A stretch of DNA of 64,000 nucleotides from the NCBI GenBank assembly GCA_965226025.1, contig CBDDCD010000003.1, forward strand, positions 1,550,001-1,614,000, in the 5' to 3' direction. Every line of letters starts with the position of its first letter. The first letter of the stretch is position 1. This DNA is from Moanibacter sp965226025. Lineage in GTDB: Bacteria > Verrucomicrobiota > Verrucomicrobiia > Opitutales > UBA2987. The notes below the pieces were generated by a model. That model saw only the letters and a list, made by a program, of their open reading frames with translations. It did no database searches and had not been told where the DNA came from. Below, in pieces: positions 8,497 through 17,081 of this stretch. The translations under genes and the position numbers were made by a program.

Positions 8497-9975
8497 CTAT
8501 GCCGCCTGCGTTGCCTCTTTCTCATGTTCTTGCGCAAGTCTCTGCGCGATTTTCCATAGATTGTGGGACAGAACCGACCAGGCCACGCTAAGGTTACGGT
8601 TGTCAAAGCCTTTGCTGCGTATCTTGCCCCCGTGCCATCGGTTCTTGAGCACTCCGATCCGGCCTTCGGTGCTCCCTCGTCGTCGCTGCAACCGGACAAA
8701 GCGCGGCTCCTCCATCCGCTCCTTGAGCTCTTGTGGATTGCGGGGCGTAAGGGCGTCAAAAATCCCCTCTGCCTGGAGCCGCTTGCTGGCCGCCTTCGAG
8801 GCATAGCCCCGATCCCCACTGATCGCTTCGATCTTCTCCTCTAAAGCGAAGCCCTTTTGCCTCTCCAGACTTTCCCAAAGCTGCTTCAATTCGCTCGGGG
8901 CCTGCCCCCCATACAGTTTCCAGTCCAACAGATATCCCTCTGCGCTCTCGCATAAATAAAGGGTGTTGCCAAACTCCACCTCCCGATCTGCCTTGCCTCG
9001 CACGATGACGTCAATCTCAGGTTCGTAGGCGCTCAGGATCTTCTCCTCATTCTTCACCTGCCGCCCCCCTATGATCCGTTCGTGCGCCTGTTTCATGACC
9101 TGCGGTATCTGCTCTAACATACCATCCATTCGCTCGATGATTCGGCTCGCCTTCTTCTCGGTGTAATCGCTTTGCATCCACATAGCTTCCAATAAGTCAC
9201 GGTGGCGAAGGGCATGGCCCTCAATCTTCTTGAGCAATAGCTTCATCCGCCGCAGGATCCCTTTACGCGCTTTGCCCGCCTCCCGGCGCCGACGCGCATG
9301 CGTCATCTCCAGGCACCGTTTGTTCATCTCCCGAGCCAATCCCTTTGCTCCCTGGGGCATGCGCTGTTTCATTCCCGCCTGCCGGATCAGACTGATCGCC
9401 TTGAGCAGCGTTGCTCCCACATCCTTGAGCAAGACCCAGTCCACGGGCCAGTGGATGTTCGCTTCCAGGCAAGTGGCGTCGATCAGGCATTCCCTCGTAT
9501 CGATCGGCTTCTCTAATCCTGCCTCACCACAATGTTCAGCATTGCCCACCACCTCGGTCATCCTTGCATGCAGCTGTCTCAGATACGCTTCGTCGAAGAA
9601 TTTCGAATCCCGTTCCAGACTGCTCTTCGATATTTTCCGGATCCCGTCTACCTCACGCACCCGGCAAAAATTAGCCAGAAGCTCACTGCGTCCCAACTCC
9701 TGCGACAGACAACGAAAGGATATCCCTCCGAGTAAATGACGCACCACCTCCACCCGCAGCGCTTTTATCGCTCTTAGAGCGCGTCGCTCCCGATCCTTCC
9801 CTCCCGCTTCATCCCATCCTTCCAAGGCTTTTACGATCGCCTCCCTTTCCAGCGAGGAGTCGATCAAAACCCGGTCAATCCGCTCCATTGTTTCCAGAAA
9901 CACGGTGTAGTCTTTGCATCGAATGACTGGAGTTAGGGCTGGACGCAGGAAGCTTTGTACGGCAATATTTTTCAT
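8497..9975 (-). CDS. DDE transposase of the 1819-bp IS, copy 1
   Basis: 492 residues. The acidic triad is readable: Asp in LIDATCLEANIHWPVDW (about residue 166), Asp in SGDRGYAS (about 392), and Glu in TEGRIGVLKNRW (about 445). The tail NLWKIAQ is typical of IS5/ISNCY-like transposases. It is intact and identical in protein sequence to copy 4. There is no clear ribosome-binding site; the sequence before ATG (CGCCCTTCTC) can pair with an upstream GGGCG, so translation may be restrained. Confidence 0.95.
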   Translation of the reverse strand: MKNIAVQSFLRPALTPVIRCKDYTVFLETMERIDRVLIDSSLEREAIVKALEGWDEAGGKDRERRALRAIKALRVEVVRHLLGGISFRCLSQELGRSELLANFCRVREVDGIRKISKSSLERDSKFFDEAYLRQLHARMTEVVGNAEHCGEAGLEKPIDTRECLIDATCLEANIHWPVDWVLLKDVGATLLKAISLIRQAGMKQRMPQGAKGLAREMNKRCLEMTHARRRREAGKARKGILRRMKLLLKKIEGHALRHRDLLEAMWMQSDYTEKKASRIIERMDGMLEQIPQVMKQAHERIIGGRQVKNEEKILSAYEPEIDVIVRGKADREVEFGNTLYLCESAEGYLLDWKLYGGQAPSELKQLWESLERQKGFALEEKIEAISGDRGYASKAASKRLQAEGIFDALTPRNPQELKERMEEPRFVRLQRRRGSTEGRIGVLKNRWHGGKIRSKGFDNRNLSVAWSVLSHNLWKIAQRLAQEHEKEATQAA

Positions 9976-10027
9976 GAGAAGGGCGTGCTTTGTATTTGAC
10001 TAACGCAAGCATAAGCGCCCTTTTTCG

Positions 10028-10067
10028 CCGGATCGAGCTTTTTGCAGCTCTATCCGGCCTTTTTTTT
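10028..10067 (+). terminator. rho-independent terminator inside the IS end
   Basis: A 12-bp stem (10028-10039 with 10046-10057, one mismatch) is followed by CC and a run of eight or nine T on the plus strand. It lies upstream of the transposase and would stop plus-strand transcripts leaving the IS towards the flanking gene. The same structure recurs at 28682, 32871 and 57511 in the other copies. Confidence 0.75.
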
Positions 10068-10249
10068 GCCCATAACTCATTAAAAATCAATTGTTTCCAC
10101 CACTGGGACGGGCTCTAATTACGAACACCAGCACCAAGGGTGGATTTGTGAATTGCGGCCTTTCCCAATACCGACATTTTCGTAGCCCAGCAGTCCCCTG
10201 GAATCTGATAGAGAGAAAGAACGGATACCTCCTTTTCAAGAATTAACCG

Positions 10250-11397
10250 ATGAATGACCAGAGAGCCCCTCTATCGCGTTTTACGGTGCTCGATTTGACG
10301 AGGGTACGATCGGGACCGACGGCGGTGCGCCAACTTGCCGATTGGGGGGCGAACGTAATCAAGATCGAACCGCCCGAAAAGATCGACAAGTCTAAGGGCA
10401 TGGGGGGAGCGCGACACGGTCCGGACTTTCAGAATCTTCACCGAAACAAGCGCGGTCTCACGCTGAACCTTAAAGAGGAAGCCGGCCGGGCGGCATTCAT
10501 GCGCATGGTAAAGAGGGCCGACTCAAGATCGACTACGAGTCGTGCCGATCTGAAAATCCGGGTATTGTTTACGCAAGCATTTCAGGTTTCGGGCAGGACG
10601 GACCCTACCGACTGCGACCGGGTTTCGATCAGATTGCTCAGGGGATGGGTGGTCTAATGTGGATTACAGGACTGCCGGGGCAGGGACCAGTGCGAGTCGG
10701 TGTGCCAATCTCCGACCTGGCCGCCGGATTGTATGCGGCCCTGGGCATTCTTACGGCGCTGCTGCAAAGGGAGGAGACGGGGGAGGGCCAGCTGGTGCAT
10801 ACGTCGCTTCTCGAGGCACAGATCGCAATGCTCGATTTTCAGGCGGCGCGCTGGCTCATCGGAAGCGAGGTGCCCGGGCAGGCCGGCAACAACCACCCAA
10901 CCAGCATTCCGACGGGTGTCTTTCGAACCAGCGACGGCTATATCAACATTGCCTGCAGCGGAGACGTGATGTGGCGGCGCATCTGCGAGGTCCTGGCAGC
11001 CGAGGACCTGCATGACCATCCCGACTATGCCGACGCCGAGGCGAGGTCGCAGAATCGAGACGCTTTGAACGCCAGGTTGGAAGAGTACCTCTCAAACAGA
11101 AGCTGCAGCGAGTGGATTGAAGCGCTCAATGCCGCAGGGGTACCTTGTGGTCCAATCTACCACATTGACGAGATGTGGTCGAACCCCCAGGTGCGTCATC
11201 TCAATATGTCGCGTCCCGTTAAGCACAGCGTGCTTGGAGAATACGAAGTGGTACGAAACGCGACGAATCTGAGCGGGGATGCAAAGGGAGCCTATCATGC
11301 CGCTCCCGAGCGCGGGGAACACACCATCGAAGTTCTGAGGGAGTTCGGATTTTCCGATGACGAGATCGAGAGGATGAAAAAAGAGAACACTGTATGA
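10250..11397 (+). pseudogene. CoA-transferase family III (CaiB/BaiF), frameshifted
   Basis: The first frame (10250 to about 10525) has the family start: VLDLTRVRSGP, ADWGANVIKIEPP, then NKRGLTLNLK. It then loses about 50 bases (the segment normally reading VVVENF...) and changes frame. From about 10530 another frame gives DYES, GIVYASISGFGQDGPY and the rest of the protein, with the expected catalytic Asp in VPISDLAAGL. The second half is intact to the stop at 11395-11397. So one deletion/frameshift breaks an otherwise complete gene that would move CoA between carboxylic acids. It heads an operon with the crotonase and dioxygenase that follow. A restart at 10645 could still make the C-terminal part. 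Confidence 0.85.
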
Positions 11398-11454
11398 ATT
11401 CCAGAAACCTACATTTCACAAGAATAGAGAAAGTGTTCAAAAGACCAGATTCTG

Positions 11455-12249
11455 ATGGAAAGTAGCACAGAGAAACTCGCTATCCGAAAGAGCAATGGGG
11501 TCGGGTATTTGGGTCTGAATCAACCCGAAAAACACAATGCGATCTCTTACGAGATGTGGCAGGGCATCGGCCAGGTCATGGACGATTTCGAGGCCGACCC
11601 GAGCCTTCGCGTGATTGTCGTTTCGGGTGAGGGTGGGAGGGCCTTTTCCGCCGGCGCCGACATATCACAGTTCGAGGCGAAGCGCGGATCGGCAGATGAC
11701 ATCGAGGTCTACAATGCGGCGATGAAACTCGCCTACCGGAAACTCACGGACATACCTAAGCCCACTATCGCCAGTATTTCGGGTTATTGTATTGGGGGCG
11801 GGCTGGCGACAGCTCTGTGTTGCGATCTGCGAATGGCATCCGACGATTCCCAATTTGGTATTCCCGCGGCCAAGCTCGGCATCGGCTATAGCTTTGAATC
11901 CTTGAGACCACTGGTGAGTTGTGTAGGACCTATTCGGGCCAAGGAAATTCTGTTCACGGCCAGGCGATTCAGCGCTGAGGAGGCCTACGACATGGGTTTG
12001 TTAAACGGTGTGCGGACGAAAGGCGAACTGAATGAATATGTCAACGAATGCTCGCAGACCATTGCCGGCAATGCACCCCTCTCCATCAAGGCTTGCAAAA
12101 AGATTATCGCCGAGATCGGCAAAGAACCCAATGATCGTGATCTTGAACTCTGCAAAAGCCTCATGGATGAATGCTACGACAGCGAAGATTATAAGGAAGG
12201 TCGTCGGGCCTTCATGGAAAAACGACGGCCGAATTTTCGTGGGAGATAA
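11455..12249 (+). CDS. enoyl-CoA hydratase/isomerase (crotonase) family protein
   Basis: 264 residues, full length. Shows the crotonase pattern: NQPEKHNAIS, oxyanion-hole segment FSAGADIS, and the second oxyanion loop GYCIGGGLATALCCDLRMASDDSQFG, followed by PAAKLGIGY. The position that is usually Glu in hydratases lies in a Ser/Phe/Glu segment (YSFESL), so exact chemistry (hydratase, isomerase or other) is unclear. It sits 57 bases after the CoA-transferase and one base before the dioxygenase start, so the three genes form an operon that likely degrades a carboxylic acid as its CoA thioester. Cytosolic. Confidence 0.9.
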   Translation: MESSTEKLAIRKSNGVGYLGLNQPEKHNAISYEMWQGIGQVMDDFEADPSLRVIVVSGEGGRAFSAGADISQFEAKRGSADDIEVYNAAMKLAYRKLTDIPKPTIASISGYCIGGGLATALCCDLRMASDDSQFGIPAAKLGIGYSFESLRPLVSCVGPIRAKEILFTARRFSAEEAYDMGLLNGVRTKGELNEYVNECSQTIAGNAPLSIKACKKIIAEIGKEPNDRDLELCKSLMDECYDSEDYKEGRRAFMEKRRPNFRGR

Positions 12250-12250
12250 T

Positions 12251-13108
12251 ATGAAGAACGGAAATAGGCATATGCGCGAACAGTTCGCCCGCGATGGATT
12301 CTACGTGTTCGAGAATATCCTCGATGACGGTATGGTCGATCGGTTGAGGAGCTTCAGCGACAAAGTGCTCGCCGAACAGGATCCGGAGCATTTCGAGAGA
12401 TTTCGCACGAGCGGCAGTATGGTCATGATTGATTGGGCCATGACCTTCGAGCACCCGTTCCTGGCCGAGTTCATCGCCTCTCCCAGGACGCTGGAAGCGC
12501 TGAAACAGCTTGGGTTCGATGAGCCAAAATTCGGGCACGGGCGAATCATCAGTAAGCCGCCACACAGCCCGCCCCTTTTCTGGCATGAGGATGGCCGTTT
12601 CTGGGATGATCCGGTGAGCTATACGCTGCAGCCCATACAGGTTTTCCTGATGTATTACCTGACCGATACGACTCCGACCAATGGTTGTTTACGCGTGATT
12701 CCCGGCTCGCATCTGAAACGTCACCCGTTACACGACAAAATTGCGGAGAGACATACGGTTGAACTCAGCACATATGCCAATCCGGACGATCCGGAATTCT
12801 CGATAGTGGACGACGAAATTGATGTGCCTTTGAAGGCGGGCGATCTCGTAATGGGCTATGGGAGCCTGCTTCACGCCTCGCATCCGAACCGGTCGGACGA
12901 GCGGAGGACGGTGCTCACCATGTGGTACTATCCGGATTTCGTCAATCTGCCGGAGAGGACGCAGGCCACGGTCGCTTTCGTGGAACAAAAGACCGGGCTC
13001 GTGGATGCGATGCCCCGACAGTTCCACGACTCATTGGATCCGCTCCGAATCGTCTATGAGGGCGATGCGGAACCGATCGAGCAGCAGTGGGTGCCGGGTC
13101 TGAAGTGA
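12251..13108 (+). CDS. phytanoyl-CoA dioxygenase family protein
   Basis: 285 residues. A Fe(II)/2-oxoglutarate oxygenase of the PhyH family: the metal pair is H112-x-D114 in FWHEDGRFW, the distal His is in LLHASHPNRS at about 212, and the family's GCLRVIPGSH loop precedes it. I chose the ATG at 12251, one base after the crotonase stop, with GGGAGA as ribosome-binding site; an earlier ATG in the same frame (12032) lies inside the crotonase gene. Substrate is unknown; the CoA-transferase and crotonase neighbours fit an acyl-CoA or a related acid. Such oxygenases are often expanded in sponge- and sediment-associated bacteria. Confidence 0.9.
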   Translation: MKNGNRHMREQFARDGFYVFENILDDGMVDRLRSFSDKVLAEQDPEHFERFRTSGSMVMIDWAMTFEHPFLAEFIASPRTLEALKQLGFDEPKFGHGRIISKPPHSPPLFWHEDGRFWDDPVSYTLQPIQVFLMYYLTDTTPTNGCLRVIPGSHLKRHPLHDKIAERHTVELSTYANPDDPEFSIVDDEIDVPLKAGDLVMGYGSLLHASHPNRSDERRTVLTMWYYPDFVNLPERTQATVAFVEQKTGLVDAMPRQFHDSLDPLRIVYEGDAEPIEQQWVPGLK

Positions 13109-13288
13109 TGGAAATGGCGAGTTGCGAGTGGCGAGTTGAGTGAAATTGAACATCGAACGTCTAACATCCAACGTCCTCGTGGAGACTTGCAGTTGCCGAT
13201 GCTTGATGGTGAATGATCGACTATCGTGAAGAGCCGGCTTTGATGTTTGTCGGATCGGTTGGGATGAAACAACTGGCGTCGAAGAAGA

Positions 13289-13353
13289 CGAAATGCTCAC
13301 GCATTCCGCTACGAAGGTGATCTCTGCTGGTAGCGGAATGCGTGAGCATTTCG
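13289..13353. repeat. palindromic repeat family A, copy 1
   Basis: Two perfect 23-base inverted arms (13289-13311, 13331-13353) around a 19-base centre, giving a strong hairpin. A second copy with three arm mismatches lies at 24494-24557. A weak, eroded relative may lie near 16562-16650. The rest of 13109-13424 shows no gene. Confidence 0.85.
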
Positions 13354-13424
13354 ACGATCGTGCCGGTGACTTCGGCATCTCCGCATCACCAGGACTTCAA
13401 CATCGGCATTCTTGTCCCTACTGC

Positions 13425-14555
13425 CTAACCATCCTTCTTAGCCCACCGAACCTTCATCCTCTTCATCTCCACGTTGGGGGAGATTTTTTTGCCCGGGCGC
13501 TGGTTTTTCTTTTCGTACAACCAGCGACCTTGATTGTCGCGCGGGACAGGAAGGCGTTTGGCGACTGGAGGCGGGGCGGCTACCGCTGTGGGTTGCTCCG
13601 CATACCAGTAGGCGACGGATGACATCTCATTGGCCAGGTGATTCCCATGGCCGTGCTCGATTGTCACTTTGATCTCCTTTTCAAACCGGACCGGATTCTC
13701 TATGTGCAGCACGTAGCTGGTCTGGTAACCGTTGGTGTTGCTCTCATGGATGGACGAGCCGTTACGCAGAAAAGCGTTGGGTTGCATGCCCCAGGCTTGA
13801 TTGAGGTAGTCCTCGCTTCCCGTCCCGTGTAGGTCCGGAGGCCACTTGTAACCGTCCACCCAGATCATGTCGTCGCCTTCGCCCCACCAGGTGCCTTGAA
13901 AGTTTGTGACGGACAGATTGCAGCCGATGTAGTGACCTCTGCCCTTGGTCTGCAGAATGGTGTAATTGTCCTCCCAGGCCGGTCTTCCCTTGTTTACGAT
14001 ATTCGCTTCAGGTGAGTTGACCCGAATCTCGTGTCCCCAGCCCTCGAAGGGATTGGTTCTGCGGAATTCGGCGTGAAAGTAACCTGCGTCCGGCGGTGGT
14101 TCAGTGCAGGTCTCGTAATCAATGTAGAAATACTGCCGATGAGACTCACTGCTCTGGTTGATCAGTTCGACCAGAGCTCGTTCGCGGAATGGCATGGGTA
14201 CGTAGCAGTTTAGGGCACACCCCTGGTTGAATTGATTGTTGTGCGCGGTCGAGGCGGTAAAGAGGAACGACTGGAAGCTGTTGACGATTCCGTGGCCCAG
14301 GCAGAAGAAGTCTCCCAGGGGAACAAGGAGGCTCGGCTTCTTTGCATTGTCCCAAGTGATCTTGAGAAGGCACTCACGATAGTTTGCGCGCTGAGTCATC
14401 CAGATGTGAGTGATGGCTCCGGGACCCTTGATGTCTGCCAGAATCCTCGACTCTCCAGCTTCCAGCATCCAGGCGTCGCGGTTTCGTCCGGTCGTATCCC
14501 ATGAGGAAAACCGTCGGGACTTTCCGTTTTGTAGAGTTGGCAGTTCGTTGATCAT
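13425..14555 (-). CDS. DUF2961 / GH172-family glycoside hydrolase
   Basis: 376 residues, full length. It has the hallmarks of DUF2961: SSWDTTGRNRDAW near the start, GPGAITHIWMT, PLGDFFCLGHG, and GSEDYLNQAWG (about residue 235-250). GH172 members act on fructofuranose or arabinofuranose-containing substrates, often as trimers of a jelly-roll fold. No signal peptide. It lies six bases downstream of the Thr-type sulfatase on the same strand with GGAAAT before the ATG, so the two form an operon and probably work on the same decorated sugar. Confidence 0.85.
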   Translation of the reverse strand: MINELPTLQNGKSRRFSSWDTTGRNRDAWMLEAGESRILADIKGPGAITHIWMTQRANYRECLLKITWDNAKKPSLLVPLGDFFCLGHGIVNSFQSFLFTASTAHNNQFNQGCALNCYVPMPFRERALVELINQSSESHRQYFYIDYETCTEPPPDAGYFHAEFRRTNPFEGWGHEIRVNSPEANIVNKGRPAWEDNYTILQTKGRGHYIGCNLSVTNFQGTWWGEGDDMIWVDGYKWPPDLHGTGSEDYLNQAWGMQPNAFLRNGSSIHESNTNGYQTSYVLHIENPVRFEKEIKVTIEHGHGNHLANEMSSVAYWYAEQPTAVAAPPPVAKRLPVPRDNQGRWLYEKKNQRPGKKISPNVEMKRMKVRWAKKDG

Positions 14556-14561
14556 CTCACT

Positions 14562-15998
14562 CTATTTCCTTTCGGAGTATTCCGGTCGCCCCAGCGCGTC
14601 TGTCGTTGACATGCGTGTGAATTTGACAAGGGAGCCGCCGGCATCTTCTAGAATAGATCTTCTCGCCTGTTCGATCTGATCCGAAGCCTGCGATGCGATA
14701 TTTCGACTGCAGCATGGATCGAGTTCCAGGTCGAACACGTAGGGTTTTTCAAAGTCCACGCTGCTGAAGAACCAGGTCTTTTTGTCCTTGTACCAGACCG
14801 AGTTGCCGTAGCGACAGGTCAGATAATCGCGCGAAGTGAATTCGCCGTCGCCCTCGATCAGAGGCTGCAGGCTTTGGCCGTCAAGTCCACCGAAGGGAGT
14901 TGCCTTGCTTGCCGTGCCGACAGTTGCCGGGACATCCGTGGTGTAAACGAACTCATCGCAGGTCGTGCCGGCACCAGCGCCGGCGGGATGACGGACCAAC
15001 AAGGGAATGCACATGGTTCCCGGGTACATGAAGTCCGCCGGCTTTCCCAAGATGCGGTCCGGGTTATCGGCGAAATTGGTGCCGTGATCGGTCAGGAAGA
15101 TCATTAGTGTGCTCTCCTTCAAACCGAGTTTGTCGACGGTATCGACCAGTTTGCCGAACCAGGTATCGACCATGGTGACCAACCCGGCATAGTTGCCTTT
15201 CACGCTCTCGATTCGGTCTTCGTAGTCGGGATGAAGGTCGAGAGATGCGTAAGGCACCGTGAGACAGATCGGTTCCCGATCCTCGCGGCGGCCGTAGAGG
15301 TCGTAGTAGTGGACGGGCGCCTCCCAGGTTTCATGCGGCGAAAAGCTGTCGACGTAAAGATAGAACGGCCGGTTGTTTCGATTCTGCTCGACGAACTCGA
15401 TCGCGGCTCGAAATGTTCGGGCGGTTGGCCAACTCTCCTCGAGCCTTTCGGGTTGCACATTTGCCAGGTGGGCTCGGATGCGGGATTCATTGCCCTTGTA
15501 TCTCGCGACTTGCGCTGGATCAACGTGAACGGTGGCGCGATAGCGGTCTTCCGACTGACCGCGGATGTAGGCCCATTGCTGGAAGCCGCGGGTAAAATTC
15601 ATCCCCGGCACAAAGTAGTGAGGCACGTCGGAAAAGAATCCGGTATGGTAACCCTTTTCAACGAGAGCTTCCGCGATGGTCCCCTCTTCGGACGACATGG
15701 GTTGCCAGCCCGGAAGGTAGACATTATCCCAGGGAATGGGATGATAGTCATTGAAAGGGAATGCGCGCCTGCCGCTGTGAAGGGTGCGGCGAGTGGGAAT
15801 GGTGGGTAGACATTCGGGATGGGCGTGGGTGAAACGGACACCCTGTTGCGCGAAGCGGTCCAGATTCGGTGTTCGGATCCACTCGTTACCATAGGCGCCG
15901 ATGTAGGCGGTGCGAAGCGTATCAGCGCAGACTACAACGATGTTTATGGCTGTAGAAACGGGCGGCTCGTGGGAGGAAACTGCTTTATGCTGATTCAA
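14562..15998 (-). CDS. sulfatase-like hydrolase with Thr in the nucleophile position
   Basis: 478 residues starting at TTG. Metal-site segment C-A-D-T-L-R (Asp26), signature T-I-P-T-R-R-T-L-H-S-G at about 66-76, so the usual Cys/Ser for formylglycine is Thr66, as in the protein at 2203. Later LTDHGTNFAD supplies the second metal site. No signal peptide: the N-terminus is polar. First gene of a two-gene operon with GH172. The TTG start is uncertain since no good ribosome-binding site precedes it; the conserved strand INIVVV begins at residue 19. Confidence 0.85.
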   Translation of the reverse strand: MNQHKAVSSHEPPVSTAINIVVVCADTLRTAYIGAYGNEWIRTPNLDRFAQQGVRFTHAHPECLPTIPTRRTLHSGRRAFPFNDYHPIPWDNVYLPGWQPMSSEEGTIAEALVEKGYHTGFFSDVPHYFVPGMNFTRGFQQWAYIRGQSEDRYRATVHVDPAQVARYKGNESRIRAHLANVQPERLEESWPTARTFRAAIEFVEQNRNNRPFYLYVDSFSPHETWEAPVHYYDLYGRREDREPICLTVPYASLDLHPDYEDRIESVKGNYAGLVTMVDTWFGKLVDTVDKLGLKESTLMIFLTDHGTNFADNPDRILGKPADFMYPGTMCIPLLVRHPAGAGAGTTCDEFVYTTDVPATVGTASKATPFGGLDGQSLQPLIEGDGEFTSRDYLTCRYGNSVWYKDKKTWFFSSVDFEKPYVFDLELDPCCSRNIASQASDQIEQARRSILEDAGGSLVKFTRMSTTDALGRPEYSERK

Positions 15999-16076
15999 CG
16001 ACGGGTTCGCTTTTTGACTACCTTCTCAATCATTATTGAACTGTAGCCGAACCTATTCGCTAAGTAAACCTGTCAG

Positions 16077-16448
16077 ATGTATAAAGCCATTGGATTCCTC
16101 TTCGTTGGATTAGCGACCCTGGGCGTATTCCTCCCCATCCTTCCGACCACGCCTTTCTTGCTCCTTGCCGCGGGCTGTTTTGCGAGATCATCGGAAAAGT
16201 GGCACCGGTGGTTATTGAGCAACCCGACTTTCGGGCCCCTAATTCGTAACTGGCAAGAGCACCGGTGCATCTCCCGAGCATCCAAGATGACGGCGATTAT
16301 TCTGATTCTGGTATGCGGAGGTTACTCGGTCGGGTTCGCTTTGGAGAATGTCTATCTCAGGGTGGTAACAGCGGCACTGCTACTGTATGGCCTGTTCTTC
16401 GTCGCCCGGATAAGCGTGTGTAGCAACCATAAGAGGAGGATTCCATAA
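16077..16448 (+). CDS. DUF454 (YbaN-like) inner-membrane protein
   Basis: 123 residues. The family signature is clear: GLATLGVFLPILPTTPFLLLAAGCFARSS (only parts quoted), then HRWLLSNPTFGPLIRNW. Three or four hydrophobic segments (about 5-35, 70-90, 92-110) place it in the inner membrane. Function of the family is unknown. It is a single gene pointing away from the sulfatase operon, 78 bases from it. Confidence 0.9.
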   Translation: MYKAIGFLFVGLATLGVFLPILPTTPFLLLAAGCFARSSEKWHRWLLSNPTFGPLIRNWQEHRCISRASKMTAIILILVCGGYSVGFALENVYLRVVTAALLLYGLFFVARISVCSNHKRRIP

Positions 16449-16704
16449 GATTCGCGGAAATCATGGCGTTTCGCCGAGAATGGTAACTCCTCTACAGATC
16501 TGTCGGCCCTTCGGCGCCCTAACACTTTACCGATCGATCGAGGATTGAACAATCGGCGTCCACGAAGATGAAATGCTTAAGTCCCGCTCGGTGGGGCTTC
16601 ATGCCGAATCGAAACCTTTAGCAGAATGCGTGAGCGTTTCGGCAGCGGCTCTCGCTTTAGTCGACGACCGAACAAGCATCGATCACATCCTGGGCAATCT
16701 CGTT

Positions 16705-16949
16705 TCGGGGTCGGACCACGGTATGTTGTTGTGTGTCAGGATATTAACTCCGAAATGACCGCCTGAAATCGGTCTTAGAGTCCAGTTTCGGTCGTAGAAT
16801 TGAACTTTAGGCTGGGTGGTCGCGTACACGGACCGAGATCCGGTTAGAATCCAAAAACCGCCGTAGAAAATGCCCCTAAGGGCCTCTTTCCAATCAATAG
16901 CCGTCGTTATCTTGCTCAGCATTAATCATTTACCGTGGTCCGACCCCGA
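16705..16949. repeat. 245-bp element with 19-bp perfect terminal inverted repeats (family E)
   Basis: The 19 bases at 16705-16723 are the exact reverse complement of 16931-16949. The interior (about 207 bases) has no convincing gene. Right after it an 18-19 base unit (TCCGACCCCGAGACTCCGA) is repeated at 16939 and about 16962, overlapping the right arm, which suggests local duplication. It resembles a small non-autonomous element. The surrounding 16449-16988 holds no gene I can support. Confidence 0.75.
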
Positions 16950-16988
16950 GACTCCGACCGATCCGACCCCGAGACTCCGATTGCTGGT

Positions 16989-17081
16989 TAGCCCGCTTTT
17001 CGTGTTCAGTGCGCCGCCACGCAAAAGATGGTGCATCATCTCGCAAAACAGTCCCCGAAAATCTGTGAGAAAAGCGGGCTA
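16989..17081. repeat. palindromic element family B, copy 1
   Basis: 93 bases with 12-base terminal inverted repeats (TAGCCCGCTTTT / AAAAGCGGGCTA). It matches, in reverse orientation, the element at 23155-23248 over its whole length with scattered differences. The terminal TAG supplies the stop codon of the metallo-beta-lactamase-fold gene that ends at 17079. Confidence 0.85.

Larger units (their letters stand above)
8298..10116 (-). mobile_element. IS copy 1 (1819-bp DDE element)
   Basis: One of four near-identical copies in the window (others at 26960, 31141, 55781), all in the same orientation. Ends carry imperfect 13-base inverted repeats (AGAGGCTGTCCCA at the left, AGAGCCCGTCCCA read inward from the right). 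It is flanked by a 4-base duplication AATT (8294-8297 and 10117-10120). The single gene is a transposase on the minus strand. The family is a DDE group of the IS4/IS5/ISNCY type; I cannot fix it more closely. Confidence 0.95.
8280..10134. repeat. 32-bp perfect palindrome split by IS copy 1
   Basis: The 18 bases left of the IS (8280-8297) are the exact reverse complement of the 18 bases right of it (10117-10134). Each arm includes one copy of the 4-base target duplication AATT. Before insertion the site was a perfect 32-bp palindrome lying 33 bases after the GH28 stop codon, so the element landed on its exact centre. There is no T-run after it, so it is not a standard terminator. Confidence 0.85.

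Noticed and set aside
9230..9739. 169-codon open frame antisense to the IS transposase, present in all four copies
   Set aside because: Repeated only because the IS is repeated; no motif and no start site.
16683..16922. 79-codon open frame inside the 245-bp element
   Set aside because: No start site or family; it runs through an inverted repeat arm.
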